64,000 nucleotides of DNA from assembly GCF_937898475.1 (NCBI RefSeq), contig NZ_CALEJS010000035.1, forward strand, positions 17,113 through 81,112, given 5' to 3'. The notes under the pieces were generated by a model. That model did no database searches. It was given only the letters and a program-made list of their open reading frames with translations, and was not told where the DNA came from. The translations under genes were made by a program, and so were the position numbers. Position 1 is the stretch's first letter; every line of letters begins with the position of its first letter. The stretch comes from an uncultured Chitinophaga sp. (GTDB lineage: Bacteria > Bacteroidota > Bacteroidia > Chitinophagales > Chitinophagaceae). Shown piece after piece: positions 1 through 6,949 of this stretch.

Positions 1-2584
1 TAAGTGATGCCGGAAATCCGTGCAGGTCCATCGCCTGCGCCGTATGCAGCAGGTCCCACCATTGCCAGTTGCTGTGATACTCCGTAGGGAAGGTTTTGAA
101 CAAAGGGTTAGCAGGTTTGCAAAGGATGCCTAAAGTATGCGGCCCCTGGCCGCTGGTCCATTCGGTGTTCCAGAATACGGCAGACATGCCGGTCTTCACT
201 TCCCTGCCCTTACCCGATCTTATCTTTCCATTGAGCAGCAGCAGTACGGAGGCGCCGTGCTGCAGCTGATCCTGTACTTGCGGTGTAAGCGTTTCCGTTA
301 TTATCACCTGCGCAGGGGCGGTGTTCACTTTGTCGGGATACACCCAAAAGTCCCAGTCGTTCACGCCCAGGCTGCCGGCGCTTATTTCCAGGTGCAGTTT
401 TTCCGGGGCCTTTACCCGGGAAAGATTGAAAGCAATATCACCGGCGGGGTTATCGGTACGAAAGTCGAGATCAGCATGCAGGGTACCGGTGGCCAGTACG
501 CGTTTATCCTTTCCGGTTATACGCCAGCGCAGGGGTGTATGCTGCCGGCGTTCTTTCCCGAAATGCGACACCTGTACTTTTGCGGTGAACGTTTCGCTGT
601 TCTTCCAGGTAAATTTCGGTATCAGCGCCAGCGGCACCGTGGCGGAAGCAAAGCGGTGAAATGCCGCCGGTGTAAAGTAAGGTTTGCTGTTCCAGAAAGG
701 ATCCAGGATGCCCACCAGCGCGGTGCCCTGCCCGGGAAAATCGTGCAGGTCCAGCAGCTGGTAACCTGCATAATTGCTGCGCATACCTGCTTCAATGTCT
801 GCTTTATAGCACAGCGCCTGCAGCTTGCCGGAGGCCATGAAAAAGTCATGCGCCTGTGGCAGCAGCTGTTCTTTTTTCATGAAGTCGCGGAAGATCTCAA
901 AGTTGCGGGCCTGCAGTAAACCGGTGTATTTTTTTATCTCTGTAAAATCGGGATATACGCACCACTGCCCTATTTCATGCGCCACTATGGGTTTACCGGC
1001 TGCGGGCAGCTGCTTCATCTTCTCTTTAAAATCAAACAGGGTGTTAGGCGGTTGTGCATTGATCACGCTTTTCAGCTCTTCGCCCCAGCCCTGTATACGC
1101 GGATCAGGTGTGATGTGGTAATCGTTCTGTGCGATGAGCGGCCAACCCGAACCTGCGCTGTACAGGCGGCGATTGTCCTGCTGTTGCCAGTATTGCACAA
1201 AGGCGCCGAGATAAGGATCGCGCTTTTTATCACCATGGGGTTCGTTGGAAGGCACCAGCATGCAGAAAGAAGGATGGTTGCCATAAGCCGCTACGATGCG
1301 CCTGCTTTCATCATACAGGAAACGGTCTACCGGTTTACCATCTCCTACCCGGGCCCAGGCGTCTACTTCTACGGACAAATAGATCCCCGCATGATCCGCA
1401 GCGGTAAAAGCAGCTTCGGGCGGACACCAGGAATGGAAGCGCATATGGTTGAGGCCATGCGCCTGCAGAATGCGGAAGATGCGGCCCCAGGAAGCCGTGT
1501 CTGCAGGAGGATAGCCCGTAAGCGGGAAGATGGCGCATTCCAGTGTACCGCGTAAAAAGACGGGACGATCATTCACAAAGATCTTATCGCCCCTGGCGCT
1601 GATGCTACGCATACCGAAACGGATGGTACGTTCATCCTTGTACTGGCTGCCGTCTGTCTGCAGCTGAACAGCCAGCTGGTACAGCTGCCGGTGAAACTCA
1701 TCCCACTGCTGCGGATCATCGCCCATGGAATACTGTACTATCACAAGGCTGTCTGCTGCAGTAAAGCGTTGCGTGAGCGGCGGCAGTGCGGCTTTACCTG
1801 GCAATTGCGCACGCAGGGTCAGCTTTCCTGCGGGCGCCTGTGAAGTAATATGCCCCAGCCGGATTTTCACGGTAGCTGTCTTGGCTTTTACATCGGGGAA
1901 CACCTGCACCTGTTTGATGAATACCGGGCTGCCTGCTTCAAGGGAGATATCGCCGGCAATACCATTCCAGGTGCCCTGGGTATGATCGCTGATGCTGTGT
2001 GCATTCACGCCTACATCCACCAGATAGCGGTTGTCTACCCGGATAGTGAGCATATGTTTACCCGGCGTGAGCAGGGCGCTGAGGTCGTATACATGCGGGG
2101 TGGCCAGGCTGCTGTCTGCCCCCGCCGCCTGATCGTCTACAAACACCGTAGTGCTCCAGTGACAACGCTCCAGCGTTAAGGTGATATGCCGATCTTTCCA
2201 GCTGGCAGGAATGTTGACTTCCCGCTGATACCAGGCGGGACCGGTGTAATATTTAACCGGTGTAAGCCAGAAGGGAAATTTATAATTGTCATCACTGCGG
2301 TAAGGCGCGTATTTTTCCTGTTGCAGGAACAGCTCGCTCTTATCACCGATCCAGGGTGTGCGGACAGATGGATCATTTCCATAGCCCTGTGCCTGCATAC
2401 TGCCGGGCAGTTTTACCGGGTCTTTCAAAGTTTGCCGGTACCATTGTTCCTCCAGGCCTGTATCTGTACTATCAATCTTAAAATGCCATGCTCCCGCCAG
2501 GGGAAGCTTTTGCTGCGCATGCGAAGAAAAAATACCGGCGCATAAGATGCCTGTAAGGGCTATCAGTAACTTGGTTTTTTTCAT
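1..2584 (-). CDS. GH2-family glycosidase (beta-galactosidase-like), 3' end outside window
   Basis: Partial: it starts at ATG 2584 and stays open through the left edge (about 861 codons visible). Residues 1-24 form a signal peptide ending SSHAQQ, so the enzyme is exported to the periplasm or cell surface. The N-terminal half reads as a jelly-roll sugar-binding domain plus an Ig-like domain, followed by a TIM barrel. The likely acid/base is Glu448 in SNEPHGDKK and the likely nucleophile Glu537 in VAHEIGQWC, both in one uninterrupted frame and at the usual GH2 spacing. GH2 members cleave beta-galactosides, beta-glucuronides, beta-mannosides and others; the substrate cannot be read from sequence. 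The long C-terminal part after residue ~600 is an additional beta-rich region. A Bacteroidota promoter lies 60-90 bases upstream. The gene is divergent from the HD-hydrolase gene at 2761. Confidence 0.9.
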   Translation of the reverse strand, partial: MKKTKLLIALTGILCAGIFSSHAQQKLPLAGAWHFKIDSTDTGLEEQWYRQTLKDPVKLPGSMQAQGYGNDPSVRTPWIGDKSELFLQQEKYAPYRSDDNYKFPFWLTPVKYYTGPAWYQREVNIPASWKDRHITLTLERCHWSTTVFVDDQAAGADSSLATPHVYDLSALLTPGKHMLTIRVDNRYLVDVGVNAHSISDHTQGTWNGIAGDISLEAGSPVFIKQVQVFPDVKAKTATVKIRLGHITSQAPAGKLTLRAQLPGKAALPPLTQRFTAADSLVIVQYSMGDDPQQWDEFHRQLYQLAVQLQTDGSQYKDERTIRFGMRSISARGDKIFVNDRPVFLRGTLECAIFPLTGYPPADTASWGRIFRILQAHGLNHMRFHSWCPPEAAFTAADHAGIYLSVEVDAWARVGDGKPVDRFLYDESRRIVAAYGNHPSFCMLVPSNEPHGDKKRDPYLGAFVQYWQQQDNRRLYSAGSGWPLIAQNDYHITPDPRIQGWGEELKSVINAQPPNTLFDFKEKMKQLPAAGKPIVAHEIGQWCVYPDFTEIKKYTGLLQARNFEIFRDFMKKEQLLPQAHDFFMASGKLQALCYKADIEAGMRSNYAGYQLLDLHDFPGQGTALVGILDPFWNSKPYFTPAAFHRFASATVPLALIPKFTWKNSETFTAKVQVSHFGKERRQHTPLRWRITGKDKRVLATGTLHADLDFRTDNPAGDIAFNLSRVKAPEKLHLEISAGSLGVNDWDFWVYPDKVNTAPAQVIITETLTPQVQDQLQHGASVLLLLNGKIRSGKGREVKTGMSAVFWNTEWTSGQGPHTLGILCKPANPLFKTFPTEYHSNWQWWDLLHTAQAMDLHGFPASL

Positions 2585-2643
2585 AATGTGGAATCTCTGT
2601 GGTTGATCAACTATGTGCTAAGATGGAAAAGGATATGCGTATA

Positions 2644-2674
2644 CAAATTTATCAACAGTGTGCCGCGTACGCAA
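2644..2674 (-). promoter_or_regulatory. Bacteroidota-type promoter of the GH2 gene
   Basis: Read on the minus strand, a TTG (-33) at 2674-2672 is followed by a 20-base spacer and TAAATTTG at 2651-2644, an exact TAnnTTTG -7 box. The predicted start of transcription is near 2637, giving a leader of about 50 bases before ATG 2584. Confidence 0.6.
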
Positions 2675-2760
2675 TGGAAAATATAACTGGATGATGGACT
2701 ATTTTATTGTCAATCTGACATAATATCAATAAAAATAGCGTTTTGGGGTATATTTACGAT

Positions 2761-3198
2761 ATGACACTCCAAAAAGCCATTGAAATAGCCTTTGCGGCGC
2801 ATAAAGACCAGACTGATAAGTATGGTGCGCCTTACCTGGGTCATGTGACCCGCGTAATGAACATGGGAAAAACGGAAGAGGAAAAGATCTGCGGTGTACT
2901 GCATGATGTGGTGGAAGATACGGACTGGACATTTGAGCAGCTGGCGGCGGAAGGGTTTAGCGACAGGATACTGGAAGCCTTGCGCTGTGTTACAAAATTA
3001 TCTCCCGACGAAGATTATGATCATTTCACCGCACGCATACTGCCCAACCCCTTAGCCTGCCAGGTAAAGCTGAATGATCTTACCGATAATATGGACCTGC
3101 GGCGCATGCCGGAGGTCACAGCAGCAGATGTGCCACGCCTGAATAAATACCTGAAGGCTTACCGGCAGGTCACTGCTGCCATTAATGCCGCTTCCTGA
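2761..3198 (+). CDS. small HD-domain phosphohydrolase (SpoT/MESH1-like)
   Basis: A 145-residue single-domain HD protein. The metal-binding pattern is visible: a first His in YLGHVTRVMN, the HD pair in GVLHDVVEDTDW, and a late Asp in LNDLTDNMD. This matches the hydrolase domain of the RelA/SpoT family and its small stand-alone homologues, which remove pyrophosphate from (p)ppGpp or act on other nucleotides; the actual substrate is not shown by sequence. No synthetase, TGS or ACT domain is present. ATG 2761 is chosen over a TTG 18 bases upstream because the family starts at this helix. The 3' end overlaps the convergent GH97 gene by 17 bases, so the two messages are antisense to each other at their ends. 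Confidence 0.8.
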   Translation: MTLQKAIEIAFAAHKDQTDKYGAPYLGHVTRVMNMGKTEEEKICGVLHDVVEDTDWTFEQLAAEGFSDRILEALRCVTKLSPDEDYDHFTARILPNPLACQVKLNDLTDNMDLRRMPEVTAADVPRLNKYLKAYRQVTAAINAAS

Positions 3199-5146
3199 AC
3201 CGCGCCATATAACCGCCACCCGGGGCCAGGTGAATACGCAGCGAATCTTTGTTCACCAGCTGCAAGGTATCCATTCGGTAATCTGAGGGATAGCGGTCTG
3301 CATTGATACCGTCTTCACAGATCGTTGCTTCATAAGCGCCCTCGTCCAGGAAAGACAGGGGAATAGTAAGATCTCTCGGGGTCCAGTCTGTCATGGCTCC
3401 GACAAACCATTCATCCTGCTTTTTACGGGCGGTAACAATATAGTCTCCCAATGCGGCCGTGATCACCAGCGTAGTGTCCCACACAGTAGGTATACTACCC
3501 AGCAGCTCCATGAAAGCGGGCGCTGTAAGGGCCTGCGAGGGGTTACCTGAAAAAATCTGCATGGGACTGTCATACACGATGAACATAGCGCCCTGGTGGC
3601 AACGGGTGCCTTGCGACATTACCTTATCGCCAATGGGGCGAAAGGTTTTTTCGGTGGCATTATCCAGGATGCCCGGCTCGTAATCCATTGGTCCGGCTAC
3701 CATGCGGATGAAGGGCAGCAGCACATCATGCTCCGGTGTGGCTTTGTTGCTCCAGATATTGTACTCTGAACCCAGTACGCCTTCCCGCGTTACGGCATGG
3801 GGCCAGGTGCGGTTAAAGCCAGCGGGCTTAGGTGCGCCATGGAACATGATCATGATACGGTGCTTCGCACAGGCGGCTGCAATACGATGAGTAAAGTTCA
3901 CCATGCGCTGATCATCGCGATCTATAAAATCCGTCATGATAAAATCAGCCCCCCATTTATTGAACTGCTGCAGGGCAGGCTCCAGCTGTTGGTCCAGCGT
4001 CATGGCAAGCGTCCACATACTGAGTCTGATATTGCGCGCTTTTGCATAGGCGGCAATCTCTTCCATATCTAAAGCGGGATTGATCTTAAAAAGATCTTTG
4101 TAATCACTCCAGCCTGCATCCATCATAATGCGGTTGAAGCCAAAGCGCTTTGCAAAGTCGACATAGTATTTGTAGGTGGCGGTATTGATCCCTGATCTGA
4201 AAGGAACATTGAAAAGATTGATGCCGATGATCCATTCATCCGTGCCTTTACCGGGCCCGATCCAGGACACATCCTGCAGCCGGGAAGGGGAAGCCAGGCG
4301 GTATACCAGGTCGTTAACGGGCAGCTCACTATCCTGTGCTGCTATCAGCAATACCCGCCACGGAAAGGTGCGGCTGCCGGCAGTACGGGCCAGGAAGTCT
4401 GCCCGTTTGGTAACTACCAGCTGGGGAAACTCACCGCCTGTTACTTCTTCTTCCAGCGGATAGGGCGCAAATTTACCCTGCAGGGCGTGCTGACCACCCG
4501 TAAGGAACATACCGGGATAATCTTCCAGGTCAGATTCTGTAACAGCAACACGCGGGCCGTTGGGAACAGCTACCAGTACCGGTGTAAAACAAAGGGTGTT
4601 CGTCGTAAGGCTGTCCAGTGTTTTATGCTGATACGGTTCTTCAAAACTGGTATGAAAGCTGTCTGCATTTTCCCGCTTCACCACCTCAGGATAATATACA
4701 GGATAAGCATCGGTAAAATTGAATTGCGCGGTTTCATCGCGGATAGTGAGGGAATCTTTTGCATGTGTGCTGAAGCGCCAGGCTACCCCATCGTTATACA
4801 CACGAAAGGTAATGCTGAAGGGACGGCGAAAACGGATGGTGACTTCATTATACACATCAGGGATCCGCTTTCTTTTTTCGGGCACGGGGGAAGTGATCAC
4901 TTCATTCACTGCCCGGCTGGTGACCTGCTTAACCGCAAGGTCAGCGGGCATGCCGGCTATCTGCAGGGCTACCTGTGAAGGGCGCAGCAGGTTTTGCCCC
5001 CTGAAGGCTACGGAATAGAAAATGCCTTTGCCGATGTCAATATGTACTTTGATCCTTTTATCAGGAGAGTGGATATCTTTCACCACTGCTCCGCCTGAAA
5101 AGCTGCTCAGCAGCAGGAAGGCTGAAACCAGGCAATGCGTCTTCAT
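3182..5146 (-). CDS. GH97 alpha-glycosidase (SusB/alpha-galactosidase family), exported
   Basis: 654 residues, the normal length for GH97. A signal peptide covers about 1-20, then the N-terminal beta-super-sandwich (about 25-290), a TIM barrel (about 300-560) and a C-terminal beta domain. The segment MTDFIDRDDQ places Asp406 where retaining GH97 enzymes (the alpha-galactosidase branch) have their nucleophile; Glu455 in TREGVLGSE is the candidate acid/base. Inverting SusB-type alpha-glucosidases lack that Asp, so a retaining enzyme is the better guess, by inference only. Calcium-binding Glu residues are usual in the family. It probably acts in the periplasm on oligosaccharides. There is no SusC/D partner next to it; its neighbour on the same strand is the GH2 enzyme beyond the HD gene. 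Confidence 0.9.
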   Translation of the reverse strand: MKTHCLVSAFLLLSSFSGGAVVKDIHSPDKRIKVHIDIGKGIFYSVAFRGQNLLRPSQVALQIAGMPADLAVKQVTSRAVNEVITSPVPEKRKRIPDVYNEVTIRFRRPFSITFRVYNDGVAWRFSTHAKDSLTIRDETAQFNFTDAYPVYYPEVVKRENADSFHTSFEEPYQHKTLDSLTTNTLCFTPVLVAVPNGPRVAVTESDLEDYPGMFLTGGQHALQGKFAPYPLEEEVTGGEFPQLVVTKRADFLARTAGSRTFPWRVLLIAAQDSELPVNDLVYRLASPSRLQDVSWIGPGKGTDEWIIGINLFNVPFRSGINTATYKYYVDFAKRFGFNRIMMDAGWSDYKDLFKINPALDMEEIAAYAKARNIRLSMWTLAMTLDQQLEPALQQFNKWGADFIMTDFIDRDDQRMVNFTHRIAAACAKHRIMIMFHGAPKPAGFNRTWPHAVTREGVLGSEYNIWSNKATPEHDVLLPFIRMVAGPMDYEPGILDNATEKTFRPIGDKVMSQGTRCHQGAMFIVYDSPMQIFSGNPSQALTAPAFMELLGSIPTVWDTTLVITAALGDYIVTARKKQDEWFVGAMTDWTPRDLTIPLSFLDEGAYEATICEDGINADRYPSDYRMDTLQLVNKDSLRIHLAPGGGYMARFRKRH

Positions 5147-5217
5147 ATCGTGGATTTTATTTATTCAGAAAGCATACTGTAAATTAGCTGTTTTAAGCCG
5201 ATTCCCCGATTAAAAGC

Positions 5218-5781
5218 ATGCACGCACTATCTACATTTATTGATGGCCTTAGCGGCCTTTCTGCCAGAGGCTGGGAACTGTTGCAGCCGGCGCTCAGCGA
5301 GCTGGCATACAAAAAGAATGATTACCTGCTGAAAACCGGCCAGGTATGCGATGCATTGTTCTTTATCAGCCGGGGTTACTGCCGTGCATTTTATGATAAA
5401 GACGGGCAGGAAATCAATACTGATTTCTTTTTCGAGAACGAGATCGCTACCAGCATTAACAGCTTTGGCCAGGGCGTACCTTCCGTATTTTCTATTCAGG
5501 CCTGTGAAAACCTCAGCGTAGTAAGATTTGATAAGCGCCGCTTATTCGAAGCCGCCGCACAAAGTACGGAGATTGAAACGCTGGGCAGGAAATGCCTGCA
5601 GCGTATTGCCGCCAAACAGGAAAAGCATGCGGCCATGTTTAAAATAATGAATGCAACAGAACGGTATGCTTATATGACGGCCCACTTCCCGGAAATACTG
5701 CAAAGGGTCTCACTCACACAGCTCTCCTCCTACCTGGGCCTTGCCAGGGAAACGCTGAGCCGCATACGGGCCAAACGCTGA
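5218..5781 (+). CDS. Crp/Fnr-family transcriptional regulator
   Basis: 187 residues. A cyclic-nucleotide-binding-type beta-barrel covers about 25-115 (ISRGYCRAFYDKDGQE, FFFENEIATS), followed by a dimerisation helix and a short C-terminal helix-turn-helix (SLTQLSSYLGLARETLSRIR). This is the compact Bacteroidota Crp/Fnr type; it shows no Cys cluster for an Fe-S centre. The effector is unknown. A perfect TGTGA-N6-TCACA palindrome starts 26 bases after its stop codon and precedes the next gene, which makes the NTF2-like gene at 5901 the obvious candidate target. Divergent from the GH97 gene, with 71 bases between the start codons. Confidence 0.85.
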   Translation: MHALSTFIDGLSGLSARGWELLQPALSELAYKKNDYLLKTGQVCDALFFISRGYCRAFYDKDGQEINTDFFFENEIATSINSFGQGVPSVFSIQACENLSVVRFDKRRLFEAAAQSTEIETLGRKCLQRIAAKQEKHAAMFKIMNATERYAYMTAHFPEILQRVSLTQLSSYLGLARETLSRIRAKR

Positions 5782-5806
5782 ATCATTGTACCCTGCCTTG
5801 TTATTT

Positions 5807-5822
5807 TGTGACATTCGTCACA
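5807..5822. promoter_or_regulatory. Crp/Fnr-type operator palindrome TGTGACATTCGTCACA
   Basis: A perfect inverted repeat, TGTGAC-ATTC-GTCACA, identical to the textbook CRP half-sites TGTGA-N6-TCACA. It lies between a Crp/Fnr gene (ends 5781) and the NTF2-like gene (starts 5901). A near-consensus -7 box, GATCTTTG at 5845-5852, would put transcription start near 5859, so the palindrome centre is about 44 bases upstream, a typical activator position. Binding by the neighbouring regulator is inference. Confidence 0.6.
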
Positions 5823-5900
5823 GCCGGATCTGAAGGTATAGAATGATCTTTGCGGTCAATAAACAAACCTTTATTCACCGACAATTAAAAACAAAGCACA

Positions 5901-6248
5901 ATGGCACAGCAGACCGCAAAAGAAACCGTATTGGCATTTATCAAAGCACTGAATGAAGAAGCGTTTGACACTGCAAGAACATATGCGAATGATGATCTTG
6001 CTTTCATTGGTGTGATGGGCACACGCGAAGGCGCAAAAGCTTATTTTGACGATATGGAGCGGATGAAGATAAAGTATACCATCAGGGAGGCGATTGGTGA
6101 AAGCGACCAGGCGTGCCTGTTATACGAGATTGTGCTGGACGGGCAAAAGCTATTGGGAACAGGCTGGTACCAGCTGGTGAACGGAAAGATCAGCACGATC
6201 AGGGCGATATTTGACCCGCGGCCTTTACTGGAAAAAGCAGGGAAGTAA
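5901..6248 (+). CDS. NTF2-like / SnoaL-like small alpha+beta barrel protein
   Basis: 115 residues beginning MAQQTAKETVLAFIKALNEE, with the pattern of the NTF2-like fold: an N-terminal helix, the phrase DDLAFIGVMGTREGAKAYFDDMERM, and a curved sheet ending in ISTIRAIFDPRPL. No signal peptide, so cytosolic. Members include isomerases, cyclases and many ligand-binding proteins without known reaction, so function is not assigned. The Crp-type palindrome upstream suggests control by the regulator at 5218. It converges on the oxidoreductase gene at 6269 with 20 bases between stop codons. Confidence 0.75.
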   Translation: MAQQTAKETVLAFIKALNEEAFDTARTYANDDLAFIGVMGTREGAKAYFDDMERMKIKYTIREAIGESDQACLLYEIVLDGQKLLGTGWYQLVNGKISTIRAIFDPRPLLEKAGK

Positions 6249-6268
6249 TGGAGCAGAACAGCCGGTGG

Positions 6269-6916
6269 TCACGGCTTCAGCAGCTTGAATGCATGTGACC
6301 ACTGGTTATGCAGAAAGCCGGGTATACACCACAGCATGCACAGCGGCTCTATGGCCCTGGCTGCCACTGCGAGGCCCATATCAGCTGTTTCCCAGCCAAA
6401 ATCGGCCAGCAGCAGGCTGACGGTAGCCTTGGCAGCTTCATCATCACCGCAGATGAACATGGTAGGCGGGCCGCCCGGCAGATCGGGCTTATACATCTGG
6501 GAATTACCAACGGTATTGAATGCTTTTACCATCCGGGCCTGGGGAATGAGGCGGCGGGTCTTTTCCATCAGCGACTCATTCAGGTCTGTAAAGAATTTCA
6601 GCACACCGTGTTCGGGGGATACTCCTGCTATGGGGTTGGTGGTATCGATCACAATCTTATTGTCAAAATGGGAAGCGCCTGCCTGCTGAATAGCGGATGC
6701 TGCCGCACTGCCGGCTACCGCCAGTACCAGTATCTCACCAAATTGTGCAGCCGCTTCAAAGCTGCCTGCCTGTCCGCGGGCGTTTTCCTGCTTCCACTTT
6801 CTCACTTCTTTCTTGTCTGTATCGCGGGTGCCCATCAGTACTTCATGCCCTTCTGCCAGGAATGCAGCGCCCAGGGTCTGGCCTACCGCGCCTGAACCTA
6901 TAATACCTATTTTCAT
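6269..6916 (-). CDS. NADP-binding oxidoreductase of the F420-dependent NADP reductase type
   Basis: 215 residues. The N-terminus MKIGIIGSGAVGQTLGAAF is a Rossmann nucleotide-binding loop, and GTRDT after the second strand suggests NADP(H) preference through the Arg. The protein continues as a single Rossmann domain with a helical end (LCMLWCIPGFLHNQWSHAFK). The family (F420_oxidored) covers archaeal F420:NADP reductases and many bacterial proteins that do not use F420. The phrase KAFNTVGNSQMYKP is the conserved KAFN region of that group. The physiological substrate is unknown. Next upstream on the same strand is nothing in frame; the hybrid regulator gene ends 34 bases before its start. Confidence 0.8.
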   Translation of the reverse strand: MKIGIIGSGAVGQTLGAAFLAEGHEVLMGTRDTDKKEVRKWKQENARGQAGSFEAAAQFGEILVLAVAGSAAASAIQQAGASHFDNKIVIDTTNPIAGVSPEHGVLKFFTDLNESLMEKTRRLIPQARMVKAFNTVGNSQMYKPDLPGGPPTMFICGDDEAAKATVSLLLADFGWETADMGLAVAARAIEPLCMLWCIPGFLHNQWSHAFKLLKP

Positions 6917-6949
6917 AGCGGGGAGTGTTTAAACGAATATAACGAAAAA

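Noticed and set aside
137..919. Long plus-strand reading frame of 260 codons.
   Set aside because: It is antisense to the GH2 gene, whose catalytic motifs lie on the minus strand in one open frame.
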